A DNA stretch of 64,000 bases from positions 558,001 through 622,000 of the forward strand of contig JACKIK010000002.1 in NCBI GenBank assembly GCA_020638455.1. Reading direction: 5' to 3'. This stretch comes from Hyphomonas sp. (GTDB lineage Bacteria; Pseudomonadota; Alphaproteobacteria; Caulobacterales; Hyphomonadaceae). Position numbers and translations under genes: made by a program. Under the pieces are notes generated by a model. The model was given only the letters and a program-made list of their open reading frames with translations, was not told the DNA's origin and searched no databases. Shown piece by piece: positions 33,617 through 41,499 of the stretch; position 1 is the stretch's first letter; each line of letters opens with the position of its first letter.

Positions 33617-35067
33617 TTCGGGAACCCCTGCGCCCCCATGCGCGCGGCCTTGTCCGAAACCTGGCTCGCCTGCGGCCACGCGCAATAGTCGGCTGCATAG
33701 TACGCACCGGGACGGAAATTCCCCGACAGCCCCGGCCCGCCGAACGGCATGTTGCCGCTGGCACCGGCGGTGGGGCGGTTGCGGTTGAGGATACCCGCGC
33801 GCATCTCATGGTGCGCCCGGACCCAGAGCGCGTCATCATCGCTGATGAGACCGCCGGAAAGGCCATATTTCGTTGCATTCGCGCGCATGATCGCATCGTC
33901 GAATGTCCTGACCCGCACGATCTGCATGACAGGCCCGAACAGTTCTTCGTCCGGCACATCAACGGCATTCGTGACATCCACAACGCCCGCCGACACGAAC
34001 CCGCCGCCCCGCTCAAGACGTTCCAGCGCCTTCAAGTGTTTGCCCCCGCAGGCGATCAGCATGTCCTGAAATTCGACAGCATTCTGCGCCGCCCGTTCCG
34101 ACACGACCGGCCCCATGAACACGCCTTCCTCGTTCCAGGCGCCGATGGCCAGCCCTTCAGCACGGGCGACAATCGCATCCTGCACCTCGTCGCCCCATTT
34201 CCCTTCCGGCAGGATGATGCGCCGGGCGCAGGAACACCGCTGCCCGGTCGTCAGAAAGGCAGACTGCGCAGCAATATCCGCTGCCGCATCGACGTCGGCC
34301 GGGTCCCATACGATCAGCGGATTGTTGCCGCCCATCTCCAGGGCCAGGATCACTTCCGGCCGGCCCGCGAAGTAGCGGTGGAAATACACGCCCGTGGTCG
34401 CAGATCCGGTAAACAGAAGCCCGTTGATATCTGCCTCAAGCAGGGCGCCGCCGGTGTCGCGCGCACCGTGAACGATGTTGAGACAGCCTTCGGGCAGTCC
34501 TGCGGCCTCAAAAGCCTCCGCCATCAGCCGCGCGACGCCCGGCGCAAGTTCCGACGGCTTGAACACGCATGTGTTGCCGGCGAGCAGCGCGGGAACGATG
34601 TGACCGTTCGGAAGGTGGCCCGGAAAATTGAAAGGTCCGAACACGGCCATGACACCGTGCGGGCGGTGCGTAAGGTGAGACGAGCCGAAATCGGTCTTCG
34701 AAAAGCGCGTGCCGGCACGCTCCACCTGCGCCGCAATCGAGACGGCGACTTTCGCCTTCATCGTGGCCGCTTCGGAACGGGATTCCCAAAGCGGCTTGCC
34801 CATGTCGCGGCTGACCGTTTCCGCAATCCCATCGGTCCGCTTCGCGATTTCGTCCGCATACCGCTCAAGCACCCGGGTGCGATCCCCCTGAGGCAGATGG
34901 GCCCAATGGGCGAGCGCCCTGCGTGCCGACGCGACCGCCTCGATGACCTGCTCTGCGCCGGCACCCTGGCCGTCCCACACGACGTCCCCGCTCGCCGGGC
35001 AGTGATTCTGGAATCGCGTTCCTGTGCCCGGACGCCAGCGTCCATCGATATACGCGCCGTCCATCAT
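33613..35067 (-). CDS. astD: succinylglutamate-semialdehyde dehydrogenase
   Basis: AstD oxidises succinylglutamate semialdehyde to succinylglutamate with NAD(P). The 484-residue aldehyde dehydrogenase has FGPFNFPGHLPNGHIVPALL, the catalytic glutamate in LALEMGGNNPL, the nucleophile in TTGQRCSCARR and the terminal NRPTAGASGNMPFGG typical of AstD. Three consecutive ATG codons (35070, 35067, 35064) follow an AGGAG; the middle one has the best spacing and is used. The first would overlap the astA stop. Confidence 0.95.
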   Translation of the reverse strand: MMDGAYIDGRWRPGTGTRFQNHCPASGDVVWDGQGAGAEQVIEAVASARRALAHWAHLPQGDRTRVLERYADEIAKRTDGIAETVSRDMGKPLWESRSEAATMKAKVAVSIAAQVERAGTRFSKTDFGSSHLTHRPHGVMAVFGPFNFPGHLPNGHIVPALLAGNTCVFKPSELAPGVARLMAEAFEAAGLPEGCLNIVHGARDTGGALLEADINGLLFTGSATTGVYFHRYFAGRPEVILALEMGGNNPLIVWDPADVDAAADIAAQSAFLTTGQRCSCARRIILPEGKWGDEVQDAIVARAEGLAIGAWNEEGVFMGPVVSERAAQNAVEFQDMLIACGGKHLKALERLERGGGFVSAGVVDVTNAVDVPDEELFGPVMQIVRVRTFDDAIMRANATKYGLSGGLISDDDALWVRAHHEMRAGILNRNRPTAGASGNMPFGGPGLSGNFRPGAYYAADYCAWPQASQVSDKAARMGAQGFPK

Positions 35068-36107
35068 CATGGGCTCCTTTGCCAGATGCGCGCGCGCGAC
35101 CCGGCCTTGAGTTGCAGCAATTCGAGTGTGTGGGGCTGCACCGTCGCCGTGCCATCCTGGTGCAACACGGACTCCGCGAGGCAAGCCCGGAAGTTCGGCA
35201 GCACATCCGTTGTGGCGAGCCCCTGCCGTTTCGCCGGGTCTGCCGAAATGTCGCCGGCCACGAGCGTCACCTCATGGCTCTCCTGGATCGTCCGGATATG
35301 CCGGCGCTGGACCGCGACGAGCGGCCCGCCGTCGAATATGTCGACGGTGCGGTCAAATTCGAAGCCTTCCCACTGCAGCAGCTTGTAGGCACCGACGCCG
35401 TCTGCATGGCACCGGCCGATAACTTCCCGTGCCTCCGGCGGCAACAGGTCCACATAGATCGGGTATTTCGGCATGAGGTCGAGAATGAACTGGTTGTCCG
35501 TTGTCGCCGACAGGCGATCGGCCTCGTCGAATTCCATGCGGAAGAAATACCGGCCAAGGCATTCCCAGAACGGAGAGCGACCGTCATCGTCCACGACGCC
35601 GCGCAGCTCGGCGAGCACGTGCCGGCCAAACCGGTCGGGCGCCGATGCCATCAACAGGTAACGCGACTGCGCAGCGAGCCGCCCTGCCCCGCCGCCGCGA
35701 TGCTCCTTCTTGAGGAACAGAGTGCCGACTTCCGTATACCCTACATATTCGTTGGTCAGGACAAGCGCATCCATGTCGAAGCGCAGATTGCCAGCCGCCT
35801 GGCTTGCCTGTGCCAGCGTTATGATGCGGTAGTTGAAGAAGGGCTGGTCGATCCCGGTGCCGGCCTTGACGGCAGAGCAGCCGACGACTTCACCACTAGA
35901 GCTGTCCTCCATCATCAGGAGGTACTTTCCGTACTCGATGCGCTTCTGGCGGCCGTGAAAGGCCCGCTCGGACTTTTCCAGCCGCTCCCGGAGGATCGGC
36001 TCGTCCACAGGCAGGCTTGTAAATCCGGGTCCGGACAATTCCGCCAACGTCATCAGTGCCGGCAGGTCGTCCATACGCGATGGGCGCATGACATAATCTG
36101 TTGCCAT
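35067..36107 (-). CDS. astA: arginine N-succinyltransferase
   Basis: AstA transfers succinyl from succinyl-CoA to arginine, the committed step of ammonia-producing arginine degradation. The 346-residue product has the GNAT-like N-terminal domain and family motifs TLFLKKEHRGGGAGRLAAQSRYLLMA, FWECLGRYFFRMEF and KYPIYVDLLPPEA. It is the second gene of the operon; its ATG lies two bases after the M20 peptidase gene stop, and its stop overlaps astD start codons. Only one subunit is encoded (no aruF/aruG pair). Confidence 0.96.
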   Translation of the reverse strand: MATDYVMRPSRMDDLPALMTLAELSGPGFTSLPVDEPILRERLEKSERAFHGRQKRIEYGKYLLMMEDSSSGEVVGCSAVKAGTGIDQPFFNYRIITLAQASQAAGNLRFDMDALVLTNEYVGYTEVGTLFLKKEHRGGGAGRLAAQSRYLLMASAPDRFGRHVLAELRGVVDDDGRSPFWECLGRYFFRMEFDEADRLSATTDNQFILDLMPKYPIYVDLLPPEAREVIGRCHADGVGAYKLLQWEGFEFDRTVDIFDGGPLVAVQRRHIRTIQESHEVTLVAGDISADPAKRQGLATTDVLPNFRACLAESVLHQDGTATVQPHTLELLQLKAGSRARIWQRSP

Positions 36108-36109
36108 GT

Positions 36110-37369
36110 TCAGGCCCCCATCATGGCCTTGATGCCGGCGCCATCGATGCGCCCATCCGCCAGGCGGTTGAGGATCAGTGCCGAAAGCGTGGCGCGCTCG
36201 GCAAAGCTGTCGAGCACGACGTATTCGTCGGACGAGTGGATGCGCCCGCCCATCACGCCCAGCGTATCCACGTTCGGCACGCCTGCCGCAAAGATATTGT
36301 TGCCCTCACAGACACCGCCGGTGTCGGCAAATTCCAGGCTGAGCCCGATCGCTTCGCCTGTGGAACGGACGGCATCGAACAGTGCCTGCTGGGCAGAATT
36401 TCTCGGCTTCGGGGGACGGTAGAAGCTGCCGTGAAGGTGGCCATGGATACCGTCCCGCGCCGTCGCGCGCTCGAAAAGGCGCTGCACTTGTTGGGTCGTC
36501 CAAGCCGCAGCGGCGGCATCCGGCGCGCGCGCTCCGAACCGGACAATCGCAAGGTCCGGAACGATGTTGACGGCGCAGCCGCCGTCGATGGAGCCGACAT
36601 TGACCGTGACGCCGTCACGCTGGCCGTTGAGGCCCTCAAGGCCCAGCACCAGCTCCGCGGCGGCCTCGATGGCGCTGCGGCCTTCCTCCTTGGCGCGCCC
36701 GGCATGTGCCGCCTTGCCATGCAGGACAATGTCGAACACGGCAGAGCCCTTGCGGCCACCCGCCATGGCGCCGTTGTCCATGCAGGGCTCATAGGTCATG
36801 CCGATGTGCGCACCGGATCGCGCTGCCTCGGTGAGCGCGCGGGAACTAGCGAAATTCCCGATCTCTTCATCCGGCGTGATGACGATCTGGTAGCCGAGAC
36901 GGTCCTTCAGCGGGCCGGCCTCGAAAGCCAGCAACGCCTCCAGCATCACATTCAGGCCGCCCTTCATGTCAGCGAGGCCCGGGCCGTTGAGCCGGCCGTC
37001 CTGCAGGTCCCTGATCGTTTCGAACGTGCCGGGCGGAAAGACGGTGTCATAGTGGCCCGACATGACCACCTGCACCGGCGCACCCGGGCGGGCCGATATT
37101 CGCAGGACATCCCCTGTCTCCGCTTCAGCCGTTTCACCATTGTCGGTGACCGATTCAAAGGGATCCCCGCGCTCCGTCCGGACGTCAGCCTCAAGACCCG
37201 AGAACGCATCCAGGATCAGCGGCGCGAGCGTGCGCAGGCCCTGCAGATTCCAGCTGCCTGTATTGATCGCCGACCAGTCCCGCGTGCGGGCGATCATGCC
37301 CGGAGCACGCGCGACCAGGCGCTCGCGCGCAGCCTCATCCTCGCGGCTCAGTTTGCTCAGTTCAATCAT
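36110..37369 (-). CDS. M20 family metallopeptidase/deacylase, first gene of the AST operon
   Basis: This 419-residue carboxypeptidase G2-like hydrolase has the M20 metal and catalytic motifs: SGHYDTVFPPG, NGPGLADMKGGL, ITPDEEIGN with the Glu-Glu pair, and the dimerisation-domain FDIVLHGKAAHAGR. It is two bases from astA and co-directional with astA, astD and astB. The last AST step, removal of succinate from succinylglutamate, is normally done by AstE, an M14-family enzyme not found in this window. This M20 enzyme may replace it, which is inference from position and from the known desuccinylase activity of other M20 enzymes such as DapE. ATG 37369 is used; TTG 37393 and GTG 37384 also lie in frame. 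Confidence 0.85.
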   Translation of the reverse strand: MIELSKLSREDEAARERLVARAPGMIARTRDWSAINTGSWNLQGLRTLAPLILDAFSGLEADVRTERGDPFESVTDNGETAEAETGDVLRISARPGAPVQVVMSGHYDTVFPPGTFETIRDLQDGRLNGPGLADMKGGLNVMLEALLAFEAGPLKDRLGYQIVITPDEEIGNFASSRALTEAARSGAHIGMTYEPCMDNGAMAGGRKGSAVFDIVLHGKAAHAGRAKEEGRSAIEAAAELVLGLEGLNGQRDGVTVNVGSIDGGCAVNIVPDLAIVRFGARAPDAAAAAWTTQQVQRLFERATARDGIHGHLHGSFYRPPKPRNSAQQALFDAVRSTGEAIGLSLEFADTGGVCEGNNIFAAGVPNVDTLGVMGGRIHSSDEYVVLDSFAERATLSALILNRLADGRIDGAGIKAMMGA

Positions 37370-37422
37370 GGCCCTTGGTTTCACAAGAAACAATTTCCGG
37401 CAAGGCCCGGCACCGGCGCCCC

Positions 37423-37453
37423 AAAGAAAAACGGCCCGGCAAAGCCGGGCCGT
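37423..37453 (-). terminator. intrinsic terminator of ompA
   Basis: A perfect 10-bp GC-rich stem (37431-37440 and 37444-37453) with the loop AAA begins 24 bases after the ompA stop and is followed on the minus strand by TTTTCTTTGG. It separates ompA from the AST operon. Confidence 0.85.
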
Positions 37454-37477
37454 CTGTATTTGGTACGACCGTCTCGA

Positions 37478-38653
37478 TTACTGGACGGTGATTTCCACTG
37501 CCGCGCGGCGGTTCAGCGGTTCGCGGACACCGTCGCGGGTCGCTTTGGCCAGATCCGTTTCGCCCTTGGCGACTTCGGTGATGATGGCCGGGTCGACACC
37601 ACCCGCGGTCAGAGCGGCGGCAACCACGTCAGCGCGACGCTGCGACAGACGCTGGTTGTATGCGCTCGAACCGGACGTATCCGTGTGACCGGAGATGGTC
37701 ACTGCGCTCGGAGCACAGCCAGCACCCGAACGGATGGTTTCCAGCGCACGGTCGATAACCGTCGTCGCCTGGCTCGTCAGGTCTGCCTTATCCCACTCGA
37801 AGTAGATGGTCAGGCTCTGGTTGAGGTTCGAGCAGACCACCGTCGGGGCTTCAACAGCTTCCACCGGAGGCGGCGGAGGCGGCGGAGGCGGAGGCGGCGG
37901 GGGTGGCGGCGGCGGAGGCGGCGGGGGCGGCGGAGGCGGAGGCGGCGGAGCCGGCGGCGGTGCGAACGAGTACCGCAGACCAACAGTCGCAATGTGCTCC
38001 GACAGCGTGCCATCATAGCCAGGGCCATCGTGCGTGCCGGCGAACTTCAGATCGTCAGCGACAAAGTACTTGTAGCCGACGTCCAGAGTCAGACGGTCGC
38101 TCATCTTGTAGCCGAAGCCGAGCAGGCCCTGATAGGCAATCGACGTGTCGGTGTCGTCCAGGCCGTTGGCGGCCGAGAACGCACCGGCGGAGCCGTAGTT
38201 CAGGTTGCTGGCTTTTGCATTGATACGGGCACCGCCCACACCAACGCCGACGTAAGGCTGGAACACGCCAGCCCGGTTGAAATCGTAGATCGCGTTCAGC
38301 ATCAGGTCGGCAACCTGAAGATCGCCGTGCGGATCAGACGTGACGCCTGTCAGGCCGGCGCCGAATGCGGACGGAACCGTGAGCGAACCGCTCCGGTAGC
38401 CAAGATCGCCTTCGAGACGGATGCCGTTGTCGAAGCCGTAGCCAAGGCCGAACTGGCCGCCCAGCATTTCGTCGGCATCAGAGTCGCCTTCAAGCGCACC
38501 CACCGTGTTGGCGGCGGCCGGATCATGGTCCAGCTTGCCGGCGAATCCGTACTGGATATCGCCGCGTCCGTACCAACCTTCCTCAGCGTGGGCAACGAGG
38601 CCGGCAGACGCAAATGCGGCCGCGGCTGTCGCGCACATAAGAGTTTTCTTCAT
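37478..38653 (-). CDS. OmpA family outer-membrane protein with a polyproline linker
   Basis: This 391-residue protein has a signal peptide (cleavage near AHAEEG), an eight-stranded OmpA-like barrel (about residues 22-230), a linker made almost only of proline, and a C-terminal OmpA peptidoglycan-binding domain with ISGHTDTSGSSAYNQRLSQRR. The linker holds three prolines, one alanine and then 28 consecutive prolines (codons 37865-37960). The barrel would sit in the outer membrane and the C-terminal domain would tether it to the cell wall across the rigid linker. ATG 38653 follows AAGGGG. A strong terminator lies downstream. Such long proline runs should require elongation factor P. Confidence 0.93.
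   Translation of the reverse strand: MKKTLMCATAAAAFASAGLVAHAEEGWYGRGDIQYGFAGKLDHDPAAANTVGALEGDSDADEMLGGQFGLGYGFDNGIRLEGDLGYRSGSLTVPSAFGAGLTGVTSDPHGDLQVADLMLNAIYDFNRAGVFQPYVGVGVGGARINAKASNLNYGSAGAFSAANGLDDTDTSIAYQGLLGFGYKMSDRLTLDVGYKYFVADDLKFAGTHDGPGYDGTLSEHIATVGLRYSFAPPPAPPPPPPPPPPPPPPPPPPPPPPPPPPPPVEAVEAPTVVCSNLNQSLTIYFEWDKADLTSQATTVIDRALETIRSGAGCAPSAVTISGHTDTSGSSAYNQRLSQRRADVVAAALTAGGVDPAIITEVAKGETDLAKATRDGVREPLNRRAAVEITVQ
37865..37960 (-). repeat. polyproline-coding GC-rich triplet repeat in ompA
   Basis: These 32 codons encode 28 prolines, one alanine and three prolines. The codons are mostly CCG with CCT and CCC mixed in quasi-regular blocks and a single CCA, so the DNA is imperfectly repetitive and prone to slippage in steps of three bases, which would change linker length without breaking the frame. 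Confidence 0.9.
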
Positions 38654-38862
38654 ACTCAATCCCCTTCTGTGTGCCGAATGACGGGATTGTCCTCGGCCGC
38701 AGGTTCATACGGGCATGTTTACCCGATGATTCCTGTTAAACTCAATTCCTTCATGCTGCGAGCCCCTTTTGAAGGCAAACACACCGGAAACGATGGGATT
38801 TTGCCCCACCGCGGCCCAATTGCAACAGAATGCAGCAGGCCGGTCAACTTACGCACTTTTCA

Positions 38863-38891
38863 GAAAAAAGTTCCGGAATTCCCGTACCGGA
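38863..38891 (-). terminator. likely terminator of tRNA-His
   Basis: Just after the tRNA 3' end a 5-bp stem (TCCGG 38872-38876 with CCGGA 38887-38891, 10-base loop) is followed on the minus strand by ACTTTTTTC. The stem is short, but the six-T tract directly behind a tRNA gene supports it. It lies in the 241-base gap upstream of ompA, where I see no other feature. Confidence 0.4.
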
Positions 38892-38894
38892 GAA

Positions 38895-38971
38895 TGGTAC
38901 CGCCTCCCCGGTTCGAACGGGGGACCTCTAGATCCACAATCTAGCGCTCTAACCGACTGAGCTAAGGCGGC
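38895..38971 (-). tRNA. tRNA-His (GTG)
   Basis: The 77-base minus-strand sequence folds into a full cloverleaf: acceptor GCCGCCT, D arm with AGCTCAGTCGGTTAGAGC, anticodon stem CTAGA/TCTAG with loop TTGTGGA (anticodon GTG), T arm with GTTCGAA, and an encoded CCA end. The first pair is G1-U72, the discriminator is A73, and the base before position 1 is T, so the usual extra G at -1 is not encoded. That combination is the known alphaproteobacterial tRNA-His type. Confidence 0.95.
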
Positions 38972-39052
38972 ACTCGGGTTGGCTGATACAACCCAGACTG
39001 CATGGTTTCAAGCCGATCCGGACAGGTTCTCTGCGCCCGGATGGCAACAGGA

Positions 39053-39595
39053 TCAGACTTTGGCGACCTGATCGAAATCGAGGTCCACCGGCGTGCCGCG
39101 GCCGAAGATGGACACGGTGACTTTCAGGCGGCCATTCGCCTCGTCGATCTCTTCCACCGCGCCTTCGAAGCCCTGGAACGGACCGTCGTTGACCTGCACC
39201 TGCTCGCCGATTTCGAACGAAATCTTGGGACGCGGACGCTCGGCTGCAGAATCCGCAGCGGTTCCGAGAATACGGTCCACTTCACGCTGGCGAACCGGCA
39301 GCGGCTTTTTGCCGCCGTCCGCGCCGAGGAAGCCGGACACTTTCGGCGTGTCCTTGACGAGGTGATACACGTCGTCCGTCATGACCGCCTTGAGCAGGAC
39401 ATAACCGGGGAAGTGCCGGCGCTCGACCGTCTTCTTCTTGCCGCGGGCAACCTCGACGACCTCTTCGGTCGGGACCTGGATGTCCTCGATCAGGTCCGAC
39501 AGGCCCTTCCGGCCGGCCTGTTCAAGAATCGAGGCGGCAACCTTCTTCTCGAAGTTCGAATAGGCGTGGACAATGTACCATTTCGCTTCAGCCAT
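39053..39595 (-). CDS. nusG: transcription termination/antitermination factor NusG
   Basis: NusG binds RNA polymerase and couples it to Rho or the ribosome. The 180-residue product starts AEAKWYIVHAYSNFEKKVA (NGN domain), contains RHFPGYVLLKAVMTDDVYHLVKDTP and ends with the KOW motif VQVNDGPFQGFEGAVEEID. I use ATG 39595, which fits the family N-terminus and has AAGGAG upstream at somewhat long spacing; ATG 39628 directly after secE would add 11 residues. It follows secE by a few bases, the normal secE-nusG order. Confidence 0.95.
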   Translation of the reverse strand: MAEAKWYIVHAYSNFEKKVAASILEQAGRKGLSDLIEDIQVPTEEVVEVARGKKKTVERRHFPGYVLLKAVMTDDVYHLVKDTPKVSGFLGADGGKKPLPVRQREVDRILGTAADSAAERPRPKISFEIGEQVQVNDGPFQGFEGAVEEIDEANGRLKVTVSIFGRGTPVDLDFDQVAKV

Positions 39596-39631
39596 GGGGC
39601 GAGCGCGCTCCTTGAGTTCCAGGTTCATGGC

Positions 39632-39841
39632 CTAGAGGCCCGTAACCGTCTTGACAAACCATCCGATAATCTGGTCGGCGAGGAACAGGAAGAGCGCAAA
39701 CAGGACCGACATCACGACGACGAAAATCGTCGCCTGAATCGTCTCCTGGCGCGACGTCCAGGTCACCTTCGCACCTTCCGCACGAACCTGGCGGAAGAAT
39801 GTGATGGGCCCGACCCGTTTCTTCTTAACCTTTTCGGCCAT
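39632..39841 (-). CDS. secE: preprotein translocase subunit SecE
   Basis: SecE is the small essential clamp subunit of the SecYEG channel. The 69-residue product has the basic start, the conserved amphipathic segment FFRQVRAEGAKVTWTSRQET and a single membrane helix (about residues 38-62), the one-helix form typical of alphaproteobacteria. It lies directly upstream of nusG. The 147 bases before it to the SMP-30 gene should hold its promoter; I found no tRNA-Trp there, although one often precedes secE. Confidence 0.95.
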   Translation of the reverse strand: MAEKVKKKRVGPITFFRQVRAEGAKVTWTSRQETIQATIFVVVMSVLFALFLFLADQIIGWFVKTVTGL

Positions 39842-39988
39842 ACCGATACTCTCTCGAAAAGCGGGGGGTTAGCGGTTTTGGGCCGCCGCGTCCACGGGTA
39901 ATGTACATCCTTCTGGGTGTGAAGGCATGTGAGGGTCGCCTGCCGGAGCTGCAAGTCCCGGTTACACCGGCACCAGCCATCTGTCCGG

Positions 39989-40870
39989 TCAGCCAGCCAC
40001 GCCGAAACGGCGCGGCGGCAGGCCGGGAACGTCGACGTGCACCGCAAACAGGCTGCCGGACAACGGCCGCGCATCAAGTTGCGGGAACGTCATCCCGGCC
40101 CGCGCCGTCGTGATGAACATGGTCCGCAGGTCTGGCCCGCCGAACGCCACACTGGTCGGCCGGGGCGCGGCGAGAATGACGACCTGGTCAACGTCTCCTT
40201 CCGGCGTGAACCGCACGACGCGGGACGCGTTCCAGAGACACGTCCAGAGACAACCTTCCGAATCGACGGCCGAACCGTCCGGGAAGCCGTCGAACTCGTA
40301 GGTCGTTGCAAAGATCCGCCGGCCGGTCAGCGCCCCCGTTTCCGGGTCGTGATCATAGGCGAGGATTTCCTGTTCGGCGCTGTCGCATGTGTAGAAGGTC
40401 CGCCCGTCCGGGGAGAACTGCATCGTGTTCGTTACCATGACGGACGGGAGCCTCAGCTGGGTCAGCGACTTGTCCGGCCCGAAGCGATAATAGGTGCCGC
40501 GCGCCTCCTTCTCCGCATCGTCCATTGTGCCGAACCAGAGCGACCCGTCCGGGGCGATGCCACCATCATTGGTGCGGTTCCCTTCCGGCTCTCCCTCAAT
40601 CTCCACCAGCCGCTCATATTCTTCCGTGGCCGGATCGAACAGTCCGATTTCACGGTCGCCCGCCATCAGGAACCGGCCCTCGTGAAGGGTGATCGTGCTG
40701 GCCCGGATCGGCAGGTCGTAGCGGCGGGTATTGCCGGTTCTGGGATTGTATCGGTGGAGCTTGGCGCGCTTGATGTCGACCCACCAGAGGAAGCCTTCCG
40801 TTTCGCTCCACATCGGTCCTTCGCCGAGCATGCACCCGGTGGGCGCAACACATTCCGGTGAGAGCATCAT
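39989..40870 (-). CDS. SMP-30/gluconolactonase family protein
   Basis: This 293-residue beta-propeller enzyme has the SMP-30 metal ligands: the glutamate in LGEGPMW near the start, the asparagine in RTNDGGIAPDGSLWFGTM, and the aspartate in DGFPDGSAVDSEG. The family hydrolyses aldonolactones. It is the last gene of a dgoK-dgoA-lactonase cluster and so probably opens galactonolactone or a related lactone. The first ATG at 40870 overlaps the dgoA stop (ATGA) and has GAGG upstream; an adjacent ATG at 40867 is equivalent. Confidence 0.9.
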   Translation of the reverse strand: MMLSPECVAPTGCMLGEGPMWSETEGFLWWVDIKRAKLHRYNPRTGNTRRYDLPIRASTITLHEGRFLMAGDREIGLFDPATEEYERLVEIEGEPEGNRTNDGGIAPDGSLWFGTMDDAEKEARGTYYRFGPDKSLTQLRLPSVMVTNTMQFSPDGRTFYTCDSAEQEILAYDHDPETGALTGRRIFATTYEFDGFPDGSAVDSEGCLWTCLWNASRVVRFTPEGDVDQVVILAAPRPTSVAFGGPDLRTMFITTARAGMTFPQLDARPLSGSLFAVHVDVPGLPPRRFGVAG

Positions 40871-41499
40871 GCGCCTGTCCTCAACTCTGTCAGCGCGGCG
40901 ACATATTGCGCCGCGAGCCTGCCGATTTCCGCCGCCGGCATACCGGGCTTGTACAGCCCGCTGCCGATCCCGAACCCGCTCGCCCCTGCGCCCCACCAGT
41001 CGCCCATATTGCCCAGATTAACTCCGCCGACGGGGCAGAGTTTCACATCTGCGGCAAACACGGCCCGGAGTGCCTTCAGTACGGCTGGCGACAGGCCTTC
41101 CCCCGGAAACAGTTTCACCGCAGAGGCGCCATGACGCAATGCTGTCGCAACTTCGCTCGGCGTCGCCGCGCCGGGCATCGATGCGAGGCCAAGACGTGCG
41201 GCGGTATCAAGCAGGTCCGCATCGGTGTGCGGAGACACCGCAAACCGGCCGCCGACGGCGGCAAGATTCACGAGCTCTGCCGGTGTGAACACCGTGCCTG
41301 CGCCGATCAGGGCAGCGGCGCCGAACCGGGCCGCCATAGCCTCGATACTCCGGAATGCGTCCGGCGAATTCAGTGGCACTTCGATCATCGACACGCCGGC
41401 GTCCACCAGCGCACCACAGACTTCGACCGCCTCGTCTGGGCGGATGCCCCGAAGGATCGCCACCAGCGGCATATGGGCGAAGGCGACATCGAAATTCAT
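40867..41499 (-). CDS. dgoA: 2-dehydro-3-deoxy-6-phosphogalactonate aldolase
   Basis: This class I KDPG/KDPGal aldolase cleaves 2-keto-3-deoxy-6-phosphogalactonate to pyruvate and glyceraldehyde 3-phosphate. The 210-residue product has VAILRGIRPDEA, the catalytic glutamate region MIEVPLNSPD, GAGTVF and the Schiff-base lysine in AVKLFPGEG. The LRGI and PLNSP forms and the neighbouring dgoK favour DgoA over the Entner-Doudoroff Eda. It is coupled to dgoK (TGATG) and to the lactonase gene. Confidence 0.92.
   Translation of the reverse strand: MNFDVAFAHMPLVAILRGIRPDEAVEVCGALVDAGVSMIEVPLNSPDAFRSIEAMAARFGAAALIGAGTVFTPAELVNLAAVGGRFAVSPHTDADLLDTAARLGLASMPGAATPSEVATALRHGASAVKLFPGEGLSPAVLKALRAVFAADVKLCPVGGVNLGNMGDWWGAGASGFGIGSGLYKPGMPAAEIGRLAAQYVAALTELRTGA

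Noticed and set aside
37806..38018. Glycine-run open frame on the plus strand over the ompA linker
   Set aside because: It is simply the complement of the polyproline codons; the OmpA reading frame has a signal peptide and two recognised domains.
39842..39988. A tRNA-Trp gene upstream of secE
   Set aside because: This is a common place for one, but neither strand shows a cloverleaf, a GTTCRA T-loop or a CCA anticodon loop.
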